A stretch of 64,000 nucleotides of DNA. It comes from CAWBLP01 sp963721065 (GTDB lineage: Bacteria; Pseudomonadota; Alphaproteobacteria; Acetobacterales; Acetobacteraceae). The notes beneath the pieces were generated by a model, which was given only the letters and a program-made list of their open reading frames with translations, did no database searches and was not told the DNA's origin. The number at the start of each line of letters is the position of its first letter. Within the stretch, counting starts at the first letter, position 1. The DNA lies in NCBI GenBank assembly GCA_963721065.1, contig CAVRHO010000005.1, positions 496,001 to 560,000 of the forward strand, read 5' to 3'. Positions 1 to 7,942 of the stretch are shown here, piece after piece. A program made the translations under genes and the position numbers.

Positions 1-233
1 CAGGGTGGAGGTGGACGGCGACGACCTGGTGGTGCACGGCACCGGCCAGGCCCCCGCCGGCGGCGGCTCGGTAGTCACCCATATGGACCACCGCATCGCC
101 ATGTCGGCGCTGGCGCTGGGCCAGGCCACCGCCCAGCCGGTGACGGTGGACGACGCCAGCTTCATCGACACCAGCTTTCCCGGGCTTCGTGGCGCTGTTG
201 AACCGCGTCGGCGGGACGGTGGCCGAAGCGTGA
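1..233 (+). CDS. aroA: 3-phosphoshikimate 1-carboxyvinyltransferase (EPSP synthase), C-terminal end, frameshifted
   Basis: This is the last part of AroA, the shikimate-pathway enzyme joining PEP to shikimate-3-phosphate; the rest lies before the window. The stretch MDHRIAMSALALG followed by VTVDDASFIDTSFPG is the conserved C-terminal signature of the family. After FPG the frame is shifted: removing one G from the GGG at about 181-184 restores the expected ending FVALLNRVGGTVAEA and a TGA at 231-233. As given, the frame instead runs on into cmk. The TGA overlaps the cmk GTG by two bases, so the two genes are translationally coupled. The shift is probably a one-base assembly insertion rather than a real fusion. 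Confidence 0.85.
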
Positions 234-865
234 CGGCTCGCCCCGTTATCGCCATCGACGGCCCGGCCGCCGCCGGCAAAGGCACCCTCGCCCGCCGCCT
301 CGCCCAGGCGCTCGGCCTGCCATACCTGGACACCGGGCTGCTGTACCGGGCGGTGGGCCGGCGTGTCCTGGACACCGGCGGTGACCCGGCCGATCCCGCA
401 ACCGCGGCCACCGCTGCCCGCGCCCTGCGTCCCGCGGACCTGGAGCGCGGCGACCTGCGCGGTCCGCAGGCGGACGCCGCCGCCGCCGCGGTCGCCGCCA
501 TTCCCGCCGTGCGGGCGGCACTGCTGGATTTCCAGCGCAACTTCGGCAGCACGCATGGCGCGGTGCTGGACGGGCGCGACATCGGCACGGTGATCTTCCC
601 GGATGCGGCGCTGAAACTCTACGTCACCGCCAGCCCGGAGGCGCGCGCCCGCCGGCGGTGGCTGGAGCTGCGGGGCAAGGGCATCGACGCCGATCTGGCC
701 ACGGTGCAGGCCGACATGCTGGCGCGCGACACGCGCGACGCACCGAACATGCGCATGGCCGCTGACGCGCTGTTGCTGGACACCACCGGCCTGGACGCGG
801 ACGCGGTGTTCGACCGGGCGATGCAGGCAGTCCGGGCATCCAGAACGTTGGGCTTGAAAAACTGA
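230..865 (+). CDS. cmk: Cytidylate kinase
   Basis: CMP/dCMP kinase, 211 aa, phosphorylating CMP and dCMP to diphosphates with ATP in the cytosol. The P-loop GPAAAGKGT (about residues 11-19), the NMP-binding segment with LDTGLLYRAVG, and LDGRDIGTVIFPDA with a following R-rich lid (ARARRRWLEL) are all present, and the length is typical. The GTG start at 230 is chosen because it overlaps the aroA stop (GTGA) and precedes the first conserved strand PVIAIDG. The order aroA-cmk-rpsA is the usual proteobacterial operon; here a toxin-antitoxin pair separates cmk from rpsA. Confidence 0.95.
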   Translation: MTARPVIAIDGPAAAGKGTLARRLAQALGLPYLDTGLLYRAVGRRVLDTGGDPADPATAATAARALRPADLERGDLRGPQADAAAAAVAAIPAVRAALLDFQRNFGSTHGAVLDGRDIGTVIFPDAALKLYVTASPEARARRRWLELRGKGIDADLATVQADMLARDTRDAPNMRMAADALLLDTTGLDADAVFDRAMQAVRASRTLGLKN

Positions 866-942
866 CCAGACCAACTAGCTTGGTCAGGTGGCGCCTTGGA
901 AGATCCGTCCGGCGTTAACCGTTCCTCAACGCGGTGCGTGCC

Positions 943-1170
943 ATGCCTGAGTTCGTGAACATCTACGACGCGAAAACCCAGCTCTCCCGCCTGATCGACC
1001 GCGCCACGGCGGGCGAGGAAATCCTGATCAGCCGCGCCGGCAAGCCGCTGGTGCGCCTCGTCCCGGTTGGGGATGCCGGCCCGCGCCAGCCCGGCCTGCT
1101 GAAAGGCCTCGCGGTGCCCGACGCGCTGTTCGGTCCGTTGCCGGAGGAAGAACTGCGCCAGTGGGAGTAG
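943..1170 (+). CDS. Type II antitoxin, Phd/YefM family
   Basis: A 75-residue protein with the Phd/YefM N-terminal fold signature: VNIYDAKTQLSRLIDRATAGEEILISRAGKPLVRLVP, the DNA-binding part that represses its own promoter. The acidic C-terminus (PLPEEELRQWE) is the expected toxin-wrapping tail. The ATG at 943 gives the standard N-terminus MPEFVNIYDAK; a GTG three codons upstream is possible. The gene lies 10 bp upstream of a PIN toxin gene and the two form one module. It probably autoregulates the pair from the 866-942 gap, which I could not resolve into boxes. Confidence 0.9.
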   Translation: MPEFVNIYDAKTQLSRLIDRATAGEEILISRAGKPLVRLVPVGDAGPRQPGLLKGLAVPDALFGPLPEEELRQWE

Positions 1171-1180
1171 GGCGGCGCGC

Positions 1181-1567
1181 GTGAAACTGCTGCTCGACAC
1201 CCATGCTCTGGTCTGGTGGTGGACGGACGACAAGCGCCTGCCGCCGGCGGCGCGCTCCGCCATCGCAAGTCCGGACAACGGCGTGCTGGTCAGCGCCGCC
1301 AGCGCCTGGGAAATCGCCACGAAGCACCGGCTCGGCAAATGGGAGGAAGTGGCAACGCTGCTGGACGGGTTCGACCTGAACCTGCGTCGCTCCCGCTTCA
1401 CCAGCCTGCCGATCACCCACGCCCACGCGCGCCTGGCCGGCACGCTGGACGGTGAACATCGCGATCCGTTCGACCGCATGCTGCTCGCCCAGGCGCGTCT
1501 GGAGGATCTGGCGATCGTCACGGGCGACCCGGTGTTTCGGAGCTATGGCGCGACGGTTGTGTGGTAG
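1181..1567 (+). CDS. PIN-domain toxin, VapC-like ribonuclease
   Basis: A 128-residue PIN-domain protein, by family a Mg2+-dependent RNase toxin. The acidic active-site residues are visible: D6 (LLLDTHALVWW), E44 (SAWEIATKHRLGK), D95/D98 (HRDPFDRMLLAQA) and D116 (IVTGDPVF). All are intact, so the toxin should be active. The GTG at 1181 is preceded by a G-rich ribosome-binding stretch overlapping the antitoxin stop. The THALVWWW and SAWEIATKHRLGKW features are typical of the subgroup paired with Phd-type antitoxins. Its place between cmk and rpsA suggests insertion into a housekeeping operon. Confidence 0.92.
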   Translation: MKLLLDTHALVWWWTDDKRLPPAARSAIASPDNGVLVSAASAWEIATKHRLGKWEEVATLLDGFDLNLRRSRFTSLPITHAHARLAGTLDGEHRDPFDRMLLAQARLEDLAIVTGDPVFRSYGATVVW

Positions 1568-2138
1568 GCAGGCGCCCGGTTCCTCGCGAACCGATGCCCG
1601 TCGGAGGCGTTCGAGGGGCTGCGACAGTCCGGCCGGTGTGATTCAGACGCGCACCGTGGACGACCGGCCTTCACACGTGCAGGAACGATGGCCGGTGCCG
1701 GCAAGCCGCCCGCGCCTTTCTTCGTAGCGGCCATCAGCAGCAGCGGTGGTGATCGGCGTCCGGCGATCCTGCCGTTGGCAGCGCGGCCCATGGCCAAACA
1801 CGCTGCCGGTTGGTAAAGGCACACAATAATGTGAGCGCCTGGAGGTGAAGGCGGCGTCAACGGCGCTCGAGGACGCAGGACGTCCTGGCGACCGCAACAG
1901 CATTGCAGGACGTTCGCAGAATGGAGGGCGGGCTTGACTCTGCGCGCCCCTGGCGTATGTCTTGCCCTGAAACTGCCCGCAATGTGGGCATTTCGTGAAG
2001 TTTCCATGACCCGGCCCGCGACATCCCATCGCGGGCAAGACGTGTTTCCCCCGGGACGTTTCCAAAAGCGGGAAGTGCGCAAACCAGCGGCAACCTCCGG
2101 GCCACGCCCGGCTACCCGTAACGGAATATACCAACCAC
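1568..2138. other. Intergenic gap between toxin gene and rpsA
   Basis: About 570 bp with no ORF that looks real on either strand. It must hold the rpsA leader. The only readable signal is a promoter-like pair at 1934-1961; the leader downstream of it is about 170 nt, long enough for the S1 autoregulatory RNA structure known in other proteobacteria, but I did not identify that structure. Confidence 0.5.
1934..1961 (+). promoter_or_regulatory. Candidate sigma-70 promoter for rpsA
   Basis: TTGACT at 1934-1939 and TATGTC at 1956-1961 are spaced by 16 bp and lie about 180 bp before the rpsA ATG. With the toxin-antitoxin insert separating rpsA from cmk, a dedicated promoter here makes sense. Evidence is box similarity only. 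Confidence 0.35.
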
Positions 2139-3890
2139 ATGGCAGCATCCGCCACCGCCCGCGCCGTCGCGCCCACCCAGGCCCCTCCGCAGGACCACTT
2201 CCACGGCGAAGACTTCGCCTCTCTCCTCGATGAAACCTTGGGCCGGGATACCGGCTTCGACGGTTCGGTCGTCACCGGCCGGATTCTCCGCCTCAACGAT
2301 GATTACGCCATCGTCGATGTCGGCCTGAAATCCGAAGGCCGTGTCGCCCTGAAGGAATTCGGCCCGCCCGGCAGCAAGCCGGACGTGAAGCCGGGCGACC
2401 TCGTGGAACTCTACGTCGAGCGCTATGAGGACAAGGAAGGCACCATCATGCTGTCGCGCGAGAAGGCGCGGCGTGAGGAAGCCTGGAGCAACCTGGAAAA
2501 GGCGTTCGAAAACCAGCAGCGCGTGACCGGCCAGATCTATGGCCGGGTGAAGGGCGGCTTCACCGTCGATCTCGGCGGCGCCGTGGCCTTCCTGCCCGGC
2601 AGCCAGGTCGATATCCGCCCGGTGCGCGACGTCGGCCCGCTGATGGGCACACCGCAGCCGTTCCAGATCCTGAAGATGGACCGCTCCCGCGGCAACATCG
2701 TGGTGTCCCGTCGCGCGGTGCTGGAGGAGACCCGGGCCGAGCAGCGGTCGGAGCTGATCCAGGGGCTGAAGGAAGGCCAGATTCTGGATGGCGTGGTGAA
2801 GAACATCACCGACTACGGCGCCTTCGTCGATCTGGGCGGCGTGGACGGCCTGTTGCACGTCACCGACATCGCCTGGCGCCGCATCAACCACCCGTCCGAG
2901 GCGCTGCAGATCGGCCAGCAGGTCAAGGTGCAGGTGATCCGCTTCAACCCGGACACCCAGCGCATCAGCCTGGGCATGAAGCAGCTCGAGGCCGATCCGT
3001 GGGAAGGCGTGGCCGCCAAGTATCCGGTGGGCGCCAAATTCTCGGGCCGCGTGACCAACATCACCGACTACGGCGCCTTCGTGGAGCTGGAGCCGGGGGT
3101 CGAAGGCCTGGTCCACGTCTCCGAGATGTCCTGGACCAAGAAGAACGTCCATCCCGGCAAGATCGTCGCCACCAGCCAGGAAGTGGACGTGATGATCCTG
3201 GACGTGGACGCCGGCAAGCGCCGCATCTCCCTGGGCCTGAAGCAGGTGCAGCGGAACCCGTGGGAGGTGTTCGTGGACGACCACCCGATCGGGTCCGAGG
3301 TGGAAGGCGAGATCCGCAACATCACCGAGTTCGGCCTGTTCGTCGGCCTGTCGCCGGATATCGACGGCATGGTGCACATGTCCGACCTGTCCTGGGACGA
3401 GCCTGGCGAACTGGCGATGGCCAAGTACGAGAAGGGCCAGACCGTCAAGGCCAAGGTGCTGGACGTGGACGTGGACAAGGAGCGGATCAGCCTGGGCATC
3501 AAGCAGCTCAAGGACGATCCGGCGGCGTCGGTGCTCGACAGCGTGCACAAGAACGACATCGTCACCTGCGTGGTCACCGCGATCCAGGCCAACGGCATCG
3601 AGGTGAAGGTCGGCGACGTGCTGACCGGCTTCATCCGCCGCTCCGAGCTGGCGCGTGACAAGGGCGACCAGCGGCCCGACCGGTTCGCCGTGGGCGAGAA
3701 GGTCGATGCCAAGATCACCGCGGTGGACCGTGCGGCCCGCAAGCTGTCCCTCACCATCAAGGGCAAGGAGATGGAGGAGGAGAAGCAGGCGATGGCCGAG
3801 TACGGTTCGTCGGACTCCGGTGCGTCGCTGGGCGACATCCTGGGTGCGGCCATCCGCCGCCGCAACCAGCAGGCGCAGCAGGAGAACTGA
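2139..3890 (+). CDS. rpsA: 30S ribosomal protein S1
   Basis: A 583-residue S1 protein, which binds mRNA on the small subunit and helps start translation of structured or weak-SD messages. Six S1 (OB-fold) repeats can be followed, beginning near residues 42, 128, 213, 300, 387 and 472. The central ones carry the classic NITDYGAFVDLGG/GLLHVTDIAW, NITDYGAFVELEPGVEGLVHVSEMSW and NITEFGLFVGLSPDIDGMVHMSDLSW blocks, each ending in RISLG.KQL. The C-terminal tail is short (GDILGAAIRRRNQQAQQEN). The ATG at 2139 begins MAASATARA, and a strong terminator follows the stop. Confidence 0.97.
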   Translation: MAASATARAVAPTQAPPQDHFHGEDFASLLDETLGRDTGFDGSVVTGRILRLNDDYAIVDVGLKSEGRVALKEFGPPGSKPDVKPGDLVELYVERYEDKEGTIMLSREKARREEAWSNLEKAFENQQRVTGQIYGRVKGGFTVDLGGAVAFLPGSQVDIRPVRDVGPLMGTPQPFQILKMDRSRGNIVVSRRAVLEETRAEQRSELIQGLKEGQILDGVVKNITDYGAFVDLGGVDGLLHVTDIAWRRINHPSEALQIGQQVKVQVIRFNPDTQRISLGMKQLEADPWEGVAAKYPVGAKFSGRVTNITDYGAFVELEPGVEGLVHVSEMSWTKKNVHPGKIVATSQEVDVMILDVDAGKRRISLGLKQVQRNPWEVFVDDHPIGSEVEGEIRNITEFGLFVGLSPDIDGMVHMSDLSWDEPGELAMAKYEKGQTVKAKVLDVDVDKERISLGIKQLKDDPAASVLDSVHKNDIVTCVVTAIQANGIEVKVGDVLTGFIRRSELARDKGDQRPDRFAVGEKVDAKITAVDRAARKLSLTIKGKEMEEEKQAMAEYGSSDSGASLGDILGAAIRRRNQQAQQEN

Positions 3891-3923
3891 TCCCGGCTGT
3901 CTGCCGGCGTTGGCTTGAAGGCT

Positions 3924-3977
3924 GAGGCCCCGGCTTCTTCTTGCGGATTTCGCGAGGGGAGGCCGGGGTTTCTTTTT
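3924..3977 (+). terminator. Rho-independent terminator of rpsA
   Basis: GAGGCCCCGGC at 3924-3934 pairs with GCCGGGGTTTC at 3962-3972 (11 bp including two G-U pairs), followed by a run of T at 3973-3977. It lies 34 bp after the rpsA stop. Confidence 0.85.
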
Positions 3978-3990
3978 GCAGCCGTGCCGC

Positions 3991-4064
3991 GCTCGTAAGT
4001 CGTGTCACGTTCGTAAGTCGTGCCACCCCTGTACGATCGTGCCACGTGCGTAAGTTGTGTCCTG
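3991..4064. repeat. 18-bp tandem repeat, four units
   Basis: Four head-to-tail copies of a unit resembling GTTCGTAAGTCGTGCCAC at about 3991, 4009, 4027 and 4046; the third is diverged. They lie between the rpsA terminator and a palindromic element. No function is evident. Confidence 0.75.
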
Positions 4065-4163
4065 GCCGGCCCCCGAGCCGGCCATCTACCGGGCAACGAT
4101 CGGGTCGCGCTGCAACGTGCACGGTCTGACGGGGGTAGATGGCCGGCTCGGGGCCGGCCATGA
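4063..4163. repeat. Dispersed palindromic repeat, copy A
   Basis: Two arms of about 28 bp (4063-4090 and about 4134-4161), nearly perfect inverted copies built on TGGCCGGC...GCCGGCCATCTACC, flank a core with AACGATCGGGTCGCGCTGCAAC. The core is the reverse complement of the core of copy E (59,158-59,262). The rest of the gap to 4379 shows nothing recognisable. Confidence 0.8.
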
Positions 4164-4379
4164 CGCGATTGTACCGGACCACCCACCCGGTTACGCGGGC
4201 GCGCCGCGGTTACGTGGCGTTCAAGGCCTTCGTCACTCAGCGCCCAAATGGAGTCACCGTCCCCCGGCTCGCGCAATCACGCGCCAGCCATCACGCACCG
4301 TGCCTCATGCGCCAGGGCCACGCCCGACGACGCGAAAATCCTCCGCACGCTCGCAACGCGGAGCCCGCCAGTCGCCTGC

Positions 4380-5153
4380 TTACCGCCCCTTGAAGTTCGG
4401 CTTCCGCTTCTCCCGGAACGCCGCCACGCCTTCGCGATGATCCTCCGTGGTGTCCAGTTGCGGCTGCACGAACAGCTCGTAGTCCAGAAATTCGTCGTAG
4501 GTCGCGCTGCCGGCCATGTGGAACAGCTTCTTCGCCAGCCCCAGCGCAAAGGTCGGGCCGCTGGCCAGGTCGGCGGCCAGTTCCTCGGCCTTCGCCATCA
4601 GCTCCCCGTCCGGCACCACGTAGTTCACCAGCCCCAGCGACAGTGCCTCCTGCGCTTCGACGAAGCGCGCGGTGAACACCAGCTCCTTCGCGCGCGCCAT
4701 GCCGATGCGCCGGCTCAGCAGCCACACCGCACCGCCGTCCGGCGCCAGGCCCAGCCGGCGGAACACCTGCGCGAAGCGGGCGGTTTCCGATGCAACCACC
4801 AGGTCGCAGCCCAGCGCGATCGACCAGCCGATACCCACGGCGGGACCACGCACGGCCGCGATCACCGGCTTCTCGATGGCATGCAGCACGCGCATGTACG
4901 TGTGGCTGCCCTGCGAGAGCTTTTCCCGCTCCGCCCGCAGCCCGCCGCGCTGCATGCCGCCGACATCGGCGCCGGCGCAGAAGCCGCGTCCCTCGCCGGT
5001 GACAATGATCGCCCGCACGGCATCATCATAGCGGCACCGCTCGAAATGCTGGCGCAACTGCTGGCGCATCTCCCAGGTGAGCGCGTTCAGCTTCTCCGGG
5101 CGGTTCAGCACCACCTTCGCGACTGCGCCCTCGATGATCAGATCCACCGACAT
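4380..5153 (-). CDS. Enoyl-CoA hydratase/isomerase family protein (PaaG-like)
   Basis: A crotonase-fold protein of 257 aa acting on acyl-CoA in the cytosol. The oxyanion-hole motifs are FCAGADVGGM and GPAVGIGWSIALGCDLVVAS. The active-site segment reads RLGLAPDGGAVWLLSRRIG, with Asp where hydratases carry the catalytic Glu; this Asp pattern is typical of the PaaG/isomerase branch, so isomerisation is more likely than hydration. I chose the ATG at 5153 (MSVDLIIEG) over an upstream one because GGAGGGA lies just before it and the family begins there. It is divergent from the CoA transferase at 5246; the shared 92-bp gap probably holds both promoters. Confidence 0.88.
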   Translation of the reverse strand: MSVDLIIEGAVAKVVLNRPEKLNALTWEMRQQLRQHFERCRYDDAVRAIIVTGEGRGFCAGADVGGMQRGGLRAEREKLSQGSHTYMRVLHAIEKPVIAAVRGPAVGIGWSIALGCDLVVASETARFAQVFRRLGLAPDGGAVWLLSRRIGMARAKELVFTARFVEAQEALSLGLVNYVVPDGELMAKAEELAADLASGPTFALGLAKKLFHMAGSATYDEFLDYELFVQPQLDTTEDHREGVAAFREKRKPNFKGR

Positions 5154-5245
5154 TCCGAATCCCTCCGTGCGACGCGCCATCCAAGCGTGTTGACCGCCCC
5201 CGGACAAGCCGGCACCGTGGCCGCAACACCTGGAGGAGCAGCGCC

Positions 5246-6433
5246 ATGGCCCGGCCGTTCGAAGGCATCCGCATCATCGACATCACCCACGTCCTGGCCG
5301 GCCCCTTCGCCGCCTACCAGCTCGCCGTGCTGGGCGCGGACGTAATCAAGGTGGAACACCCGGACGACCCCGACCAAAGCCGCGGCAGCGGCACCGACCA
5401 GGTGCTGAACCATACCAACATGGGCACCGGCTTCCTGACCCAGGGGTCCAACAAGCGCTCCATCACGCTGAACCTGAAGACGGAACAGGGCCGCGAAGTC
5501 CTGAAGAAGCTGGTCGCCACCGCCGACGTCCTGGTGGAAAACTACCGCCCCGGCGCGTTCGAGGCCCTGGGCCTCGGCTACGAAGACCTGCGCAAGATCA
5601 ACCCGAAGCTGATCTACGCGTCCTTCTCCGCCTTCGGCCAGGGCGGCCCGCGCCGCGAGCAGACGGCGTATGACCACGTCATCCAGTCCACCTCCGGCAT
5701 CATGGCGATGACCGGCACGCCGCAGGTGAACCCGGTCAAGTTCGGCTCCCCGGCGATCGACTACTCCACCGGCACGATGGGCGCGTTCGCCCTGTCGGCG
5801 GCGCTGTTCCAGCGGGAACGCACCGGCCAGGGCCAGCGCATCGACATGGCGATGCTGGACGTGGCGATGATCCTGATGGCCAGCCACCTCACCGGTTACC
5901 TGCGCAACGGCAAGCACCCCAAGCCGTCCGGCAACAAGCATCCGCACGCCACCAACAGCGCGTACCAGACCAAGGACGGCCTGGTGATGCTGGGCGCCAG
6001 CAACCTGCGCCAGCAGAAGCGCCTGTGGACCGTGCTGGAACGCCCCGACATGATCAAGCGCACCAACGACGAGCGCGACGCCGACCACGCGCGCGAAGAG
6101 AAGCTGCTGGAAGAGATCATGCTGACCCGCACCGCAGCGGAGTGGGAGGACTTCCTGCAGGCGCGCCACGTCCCTGCCTCCCGCGTGCGCACGATGGGAG
6201 AGGCGGTCGCCGATCCACAGATCGCCTCGCGCGGCGTGCTGCACCGCCACGAGTCCGCCCCCGGGATCGACGGCCCGTTCAGTGTCCCCCTCGCCGCCTT
6301 CAAGTTCGAGCATGACGGCCCGCGCATCGACACGCCCCCGCCCACCTTCGGCCAGCACAACGACGAAGTCCTCCGCGAGCTCGGCTACAGCGCCGCGGAG
6401 ATCGCCGACTTCCGCGCCGCCAAGGTGATCTGA
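5246..6433 (+). CDS. CaiB/BaiF family (family III) CoA transferase
   Basis: A 395-residue family III CoA transferase moving CoA between carboxylic acids through an aspartyl-CoA thioester. The start LEGIRIID-like segment (FEGIRIIDITHVLAGPFAA), ADVIKVEHP, NKRSITLNLK and VLVENYRPGAFEALGLGYE are family hallmarks. The candidate catalytic Asp is in GSPAIDYSTGTMGA. The C-terminus FGQHNDEVLRELGYS is also typical. The gene stands divergent to the PaaG-like gene and 16 bp upstream of an alpha/beta hydrolase, suggesting one acyl-CoA pathway. Substrate cannot be read from sequence. Confidence 0.93.
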   Translation: MARPFEGIRIIDITHVLAGPFAAYQLAVLGADVIKVEHPDDPDQSRGSGTDQVLNHTNMGTGFLTQGSNKRSITLNLKTEQGREVLKKLVATADVLVENYRPGAFEALGLGYEDLRKINPKLIYASFSAFGQGGPRREQTAYDHVIQSTSGIMAMTGTPQVNPVKFGSPAIDYSTGTMGAFALSAALFQRERTGQGQRIDMAMLDVAMILMASHLTGYLRNGKHPKPSGNKHPHATNSAYQTKDGLVMLGASNLRQQKRLWTVLERPDMIKRTNDERDADHAREEKLLEEIMLTRTAAEWEDFLQARHVPASRVRTMGEAVADPQIASRGVLHRHESAPGIDGPFSVPLAAFKFEHDGPRIDTPPPTFGQHNDEVLRELGYSAAEIADFRAAKVI

Positions 6434-6449
6434 ACCCAGGCGACCGACC

Positions 6450-7301
6450 GTGACCGCATCCTGCCCCCTGCTGCCCGACCTCCGCTTCGCCCAGATCCCC
6501 GCCGCGTCGCGGGCGCGCTACACCGGCGACCGCTTCAGCTACATGGAAGCCGGCCCGGCGGACGCCTTCCCGCTGCTGCTGCTGCACGGCATCGGCGCCA
6601 ATTCGATGCACTGGCGCTTCCAGTTCGCCGGCCTGAGCGACCGCTGGCGCGTGATCGCCTGGAACGCCCCCGGCTACATGCTGACCGACGCCCTGGTGCA
6701 GGACGAGCCCGACAGCCAGGCCTATGCCGACGCGGTGCAGGACTTCCTGACCGCGCTGGGCATCGACCGCGTGCACGTCCTGGGCAATTCCTTCGGTTCC
6801 CGCGTGGCGCAGTGCTTCGCGACGCACTATCCCGGCCGGATCGAGCGGCTGGTGATGACCGGCACCGGCATCGGCCAGCGATCCATCCCGGCCGAGCGCC
6901 GCGCCGCCGCGCTGGCGGCGCGGGAAAAGCAGATGGCCCAGGGCAGCTACGCCTTCGGCGACCGCGTCGCCGCGCTGCTTGGCCCCGACGCTACGCCGGA
7001 GACCGTCGCGCTGGTGCAGACCGTGCTGCGCGCCACCAATCCGCGCGGCTTCATGCAGGCGGTGCGCTTCGGCCTGGGCCCCACCTACACGCCGGACTTC
7101 GCCGACCGCCTGACCATGCCGATCCTGCTGATCCAGGGCAGCGAGGACCGGGTGAACCCCGCCGACCGCAACGCCGACGTGCTCGCGGCCACGCTGCCGA
7201 ACGCGCGTCTGGTCACGCTGCCAGGCATCGGCCACCTGCCCGAAGTGGAGGTTTGGCAGCAGGTCAACACCATGGTGCGCGACTTCCTTCAGCCCAAGTA
7301 G
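6450..7301 (+). CDS. Alpha/beta hydrolase
   Basis: A 283-residue alpha/beta-hydrolase fold protein starting at GTG 6450. The nucleophile elbow is GNSFGSR, the acid lies in QGSEDRVNP, and the His in GIGHLPEVE. The oxyanion region is LLLHGIGANSMHW. Without a signal peptide it should be cytosolic. It follows the CoA transferase by 16 bp in the same direction and may hydrolyse an ester, lactone or thioester in the same pathway. Homologues include 2-hydroxymuconate-semialdehyde hydrolase-like and many uncharacterised enzymes, so no specific activity is claimed. Confidence 0.88.
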   Translation: MTASCPLLPDLRFAQIPAASRARYTGDRFSYMEAGPADAFPLLLLHGIGANSMHWRFQFAGLSDRWRVIAWNAPGYMLTDALVQDEPDSQAYADAVQDFLTALGIDRVHVLGNSFGSRVAQCFATHYPGRIERLVMTGTGIGQRSIPAERRAAALAAREKQMAQGSYAFGDRVAALLGPDATPETVALVQTVLRATNPRGFMQAVRFGLGPTYTPDFADRLTMPILLIQGSEDRVNPADRNADVLAATLPNARLVTLPGIGHLPEVEVWQQVNTMVRDFLQPK

Positions 7302-7389
7302 GCGCCACGCAACCCCGCACCGATCCGGACGTTACCGTCGGCTTAACGGCTGACCGACAGCCGAGACTGGAAACAGACGGAGGTGCCTC

Positions 7390-7746
7390 ATGCAACGCAG
7401 CCTGGCCGTCCTGCTGTGCGCCGGCCTTGTCCTCGCCCCGTTCGGGCCGTGCCTGGCGCAGAATCCGCAGCCCGCGCCGCCGGGGGTGCAGAACGCCCCG
7501 GTCGCGCCGCCCAGCGCGCCGACACCGCCCCCCGGCAAGGTGGCGCCGCCGCATCCGATGGATACGCCCACGGGTCACAAGGACACTCTGACCAACAAGC
7601 TTGCCGAGCAGAATGGAACGCTGGAACCGCCGAAGACGGTCGATCCCGGAATGACGGTGAAGCCGCCGGAGCACACCCAGGGCGCGATGCCGGTCATCCC
7701 GCCGCCGGGCACCAAAGGCGGCGATCAGAAGGTCGCACCGAAGTAG
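7390..7746 (+). CDS. Small secreted proline-rich protein
   Basis: A 118-residue protein with a clear signal peptide (MQRSLAVLLCAGLVLAPFG, cleavage near CLA-QNP). The mature part is low-complexity and Pro-rich (PAPPGVQNAPVAPPSAP), ending in VIPPPGTKGGDQKVAPK. GGAGGTG six bases before the ATG is a good ribosome-binding site. No known domain is visible. Periplasmic location is inferred from the signal peptide. Confidence 0.75.
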   Translation: MQRSLAVLLCAGLVLAPFGPCLAQNPQPAPPGVQNAPVAPPSAPTPPPGKVAPPHPMDTPTGHKDTLTNKLAEQNGTLEPPKTVDPGMTVKPPEHTQGAMPVIPPPGTKGGDQKVAPK

Positions 7747-7754
7747 GAGCCACT

Positions 7755-7799
7755 GGCCTGGTGACCGGGGGCCTGGTGACCGGGGGCCTGGTGGCCCTC
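7755..7799. repeat. 15-bp tandem repeat, three units
   Basis: GGCCTGGTGACCGGG occurs at 7755-7769 and 7770-7784, with a diverged third copy at 7785-7799. It directly follows the stop of the secreted protein gene. The remaining gap to 7942 shows nothing else. Confidence 0.75.
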
Positions 7800-7942
7800 G
7801 GTGCCAGTCCCGGTGGTCTCGGTGAGGAACCTTGGAAGCCGCGACCAGGTCGGGACCTCGGGATTGCAGGCACCGCCGACGCAAACCCTCGGCTCCGGCC
7901 CAGTCTGCGCGTGCTTCAGGATTTCTCACCGAGATGGCAGGA

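Noticed and set aside
2112..3548. 478-codon minus-strand ORF opposite rpsA
   Set aside because: Shadow of a high-GC gene; the plus strand encodes ribosomal protein S1 with all its repeats.
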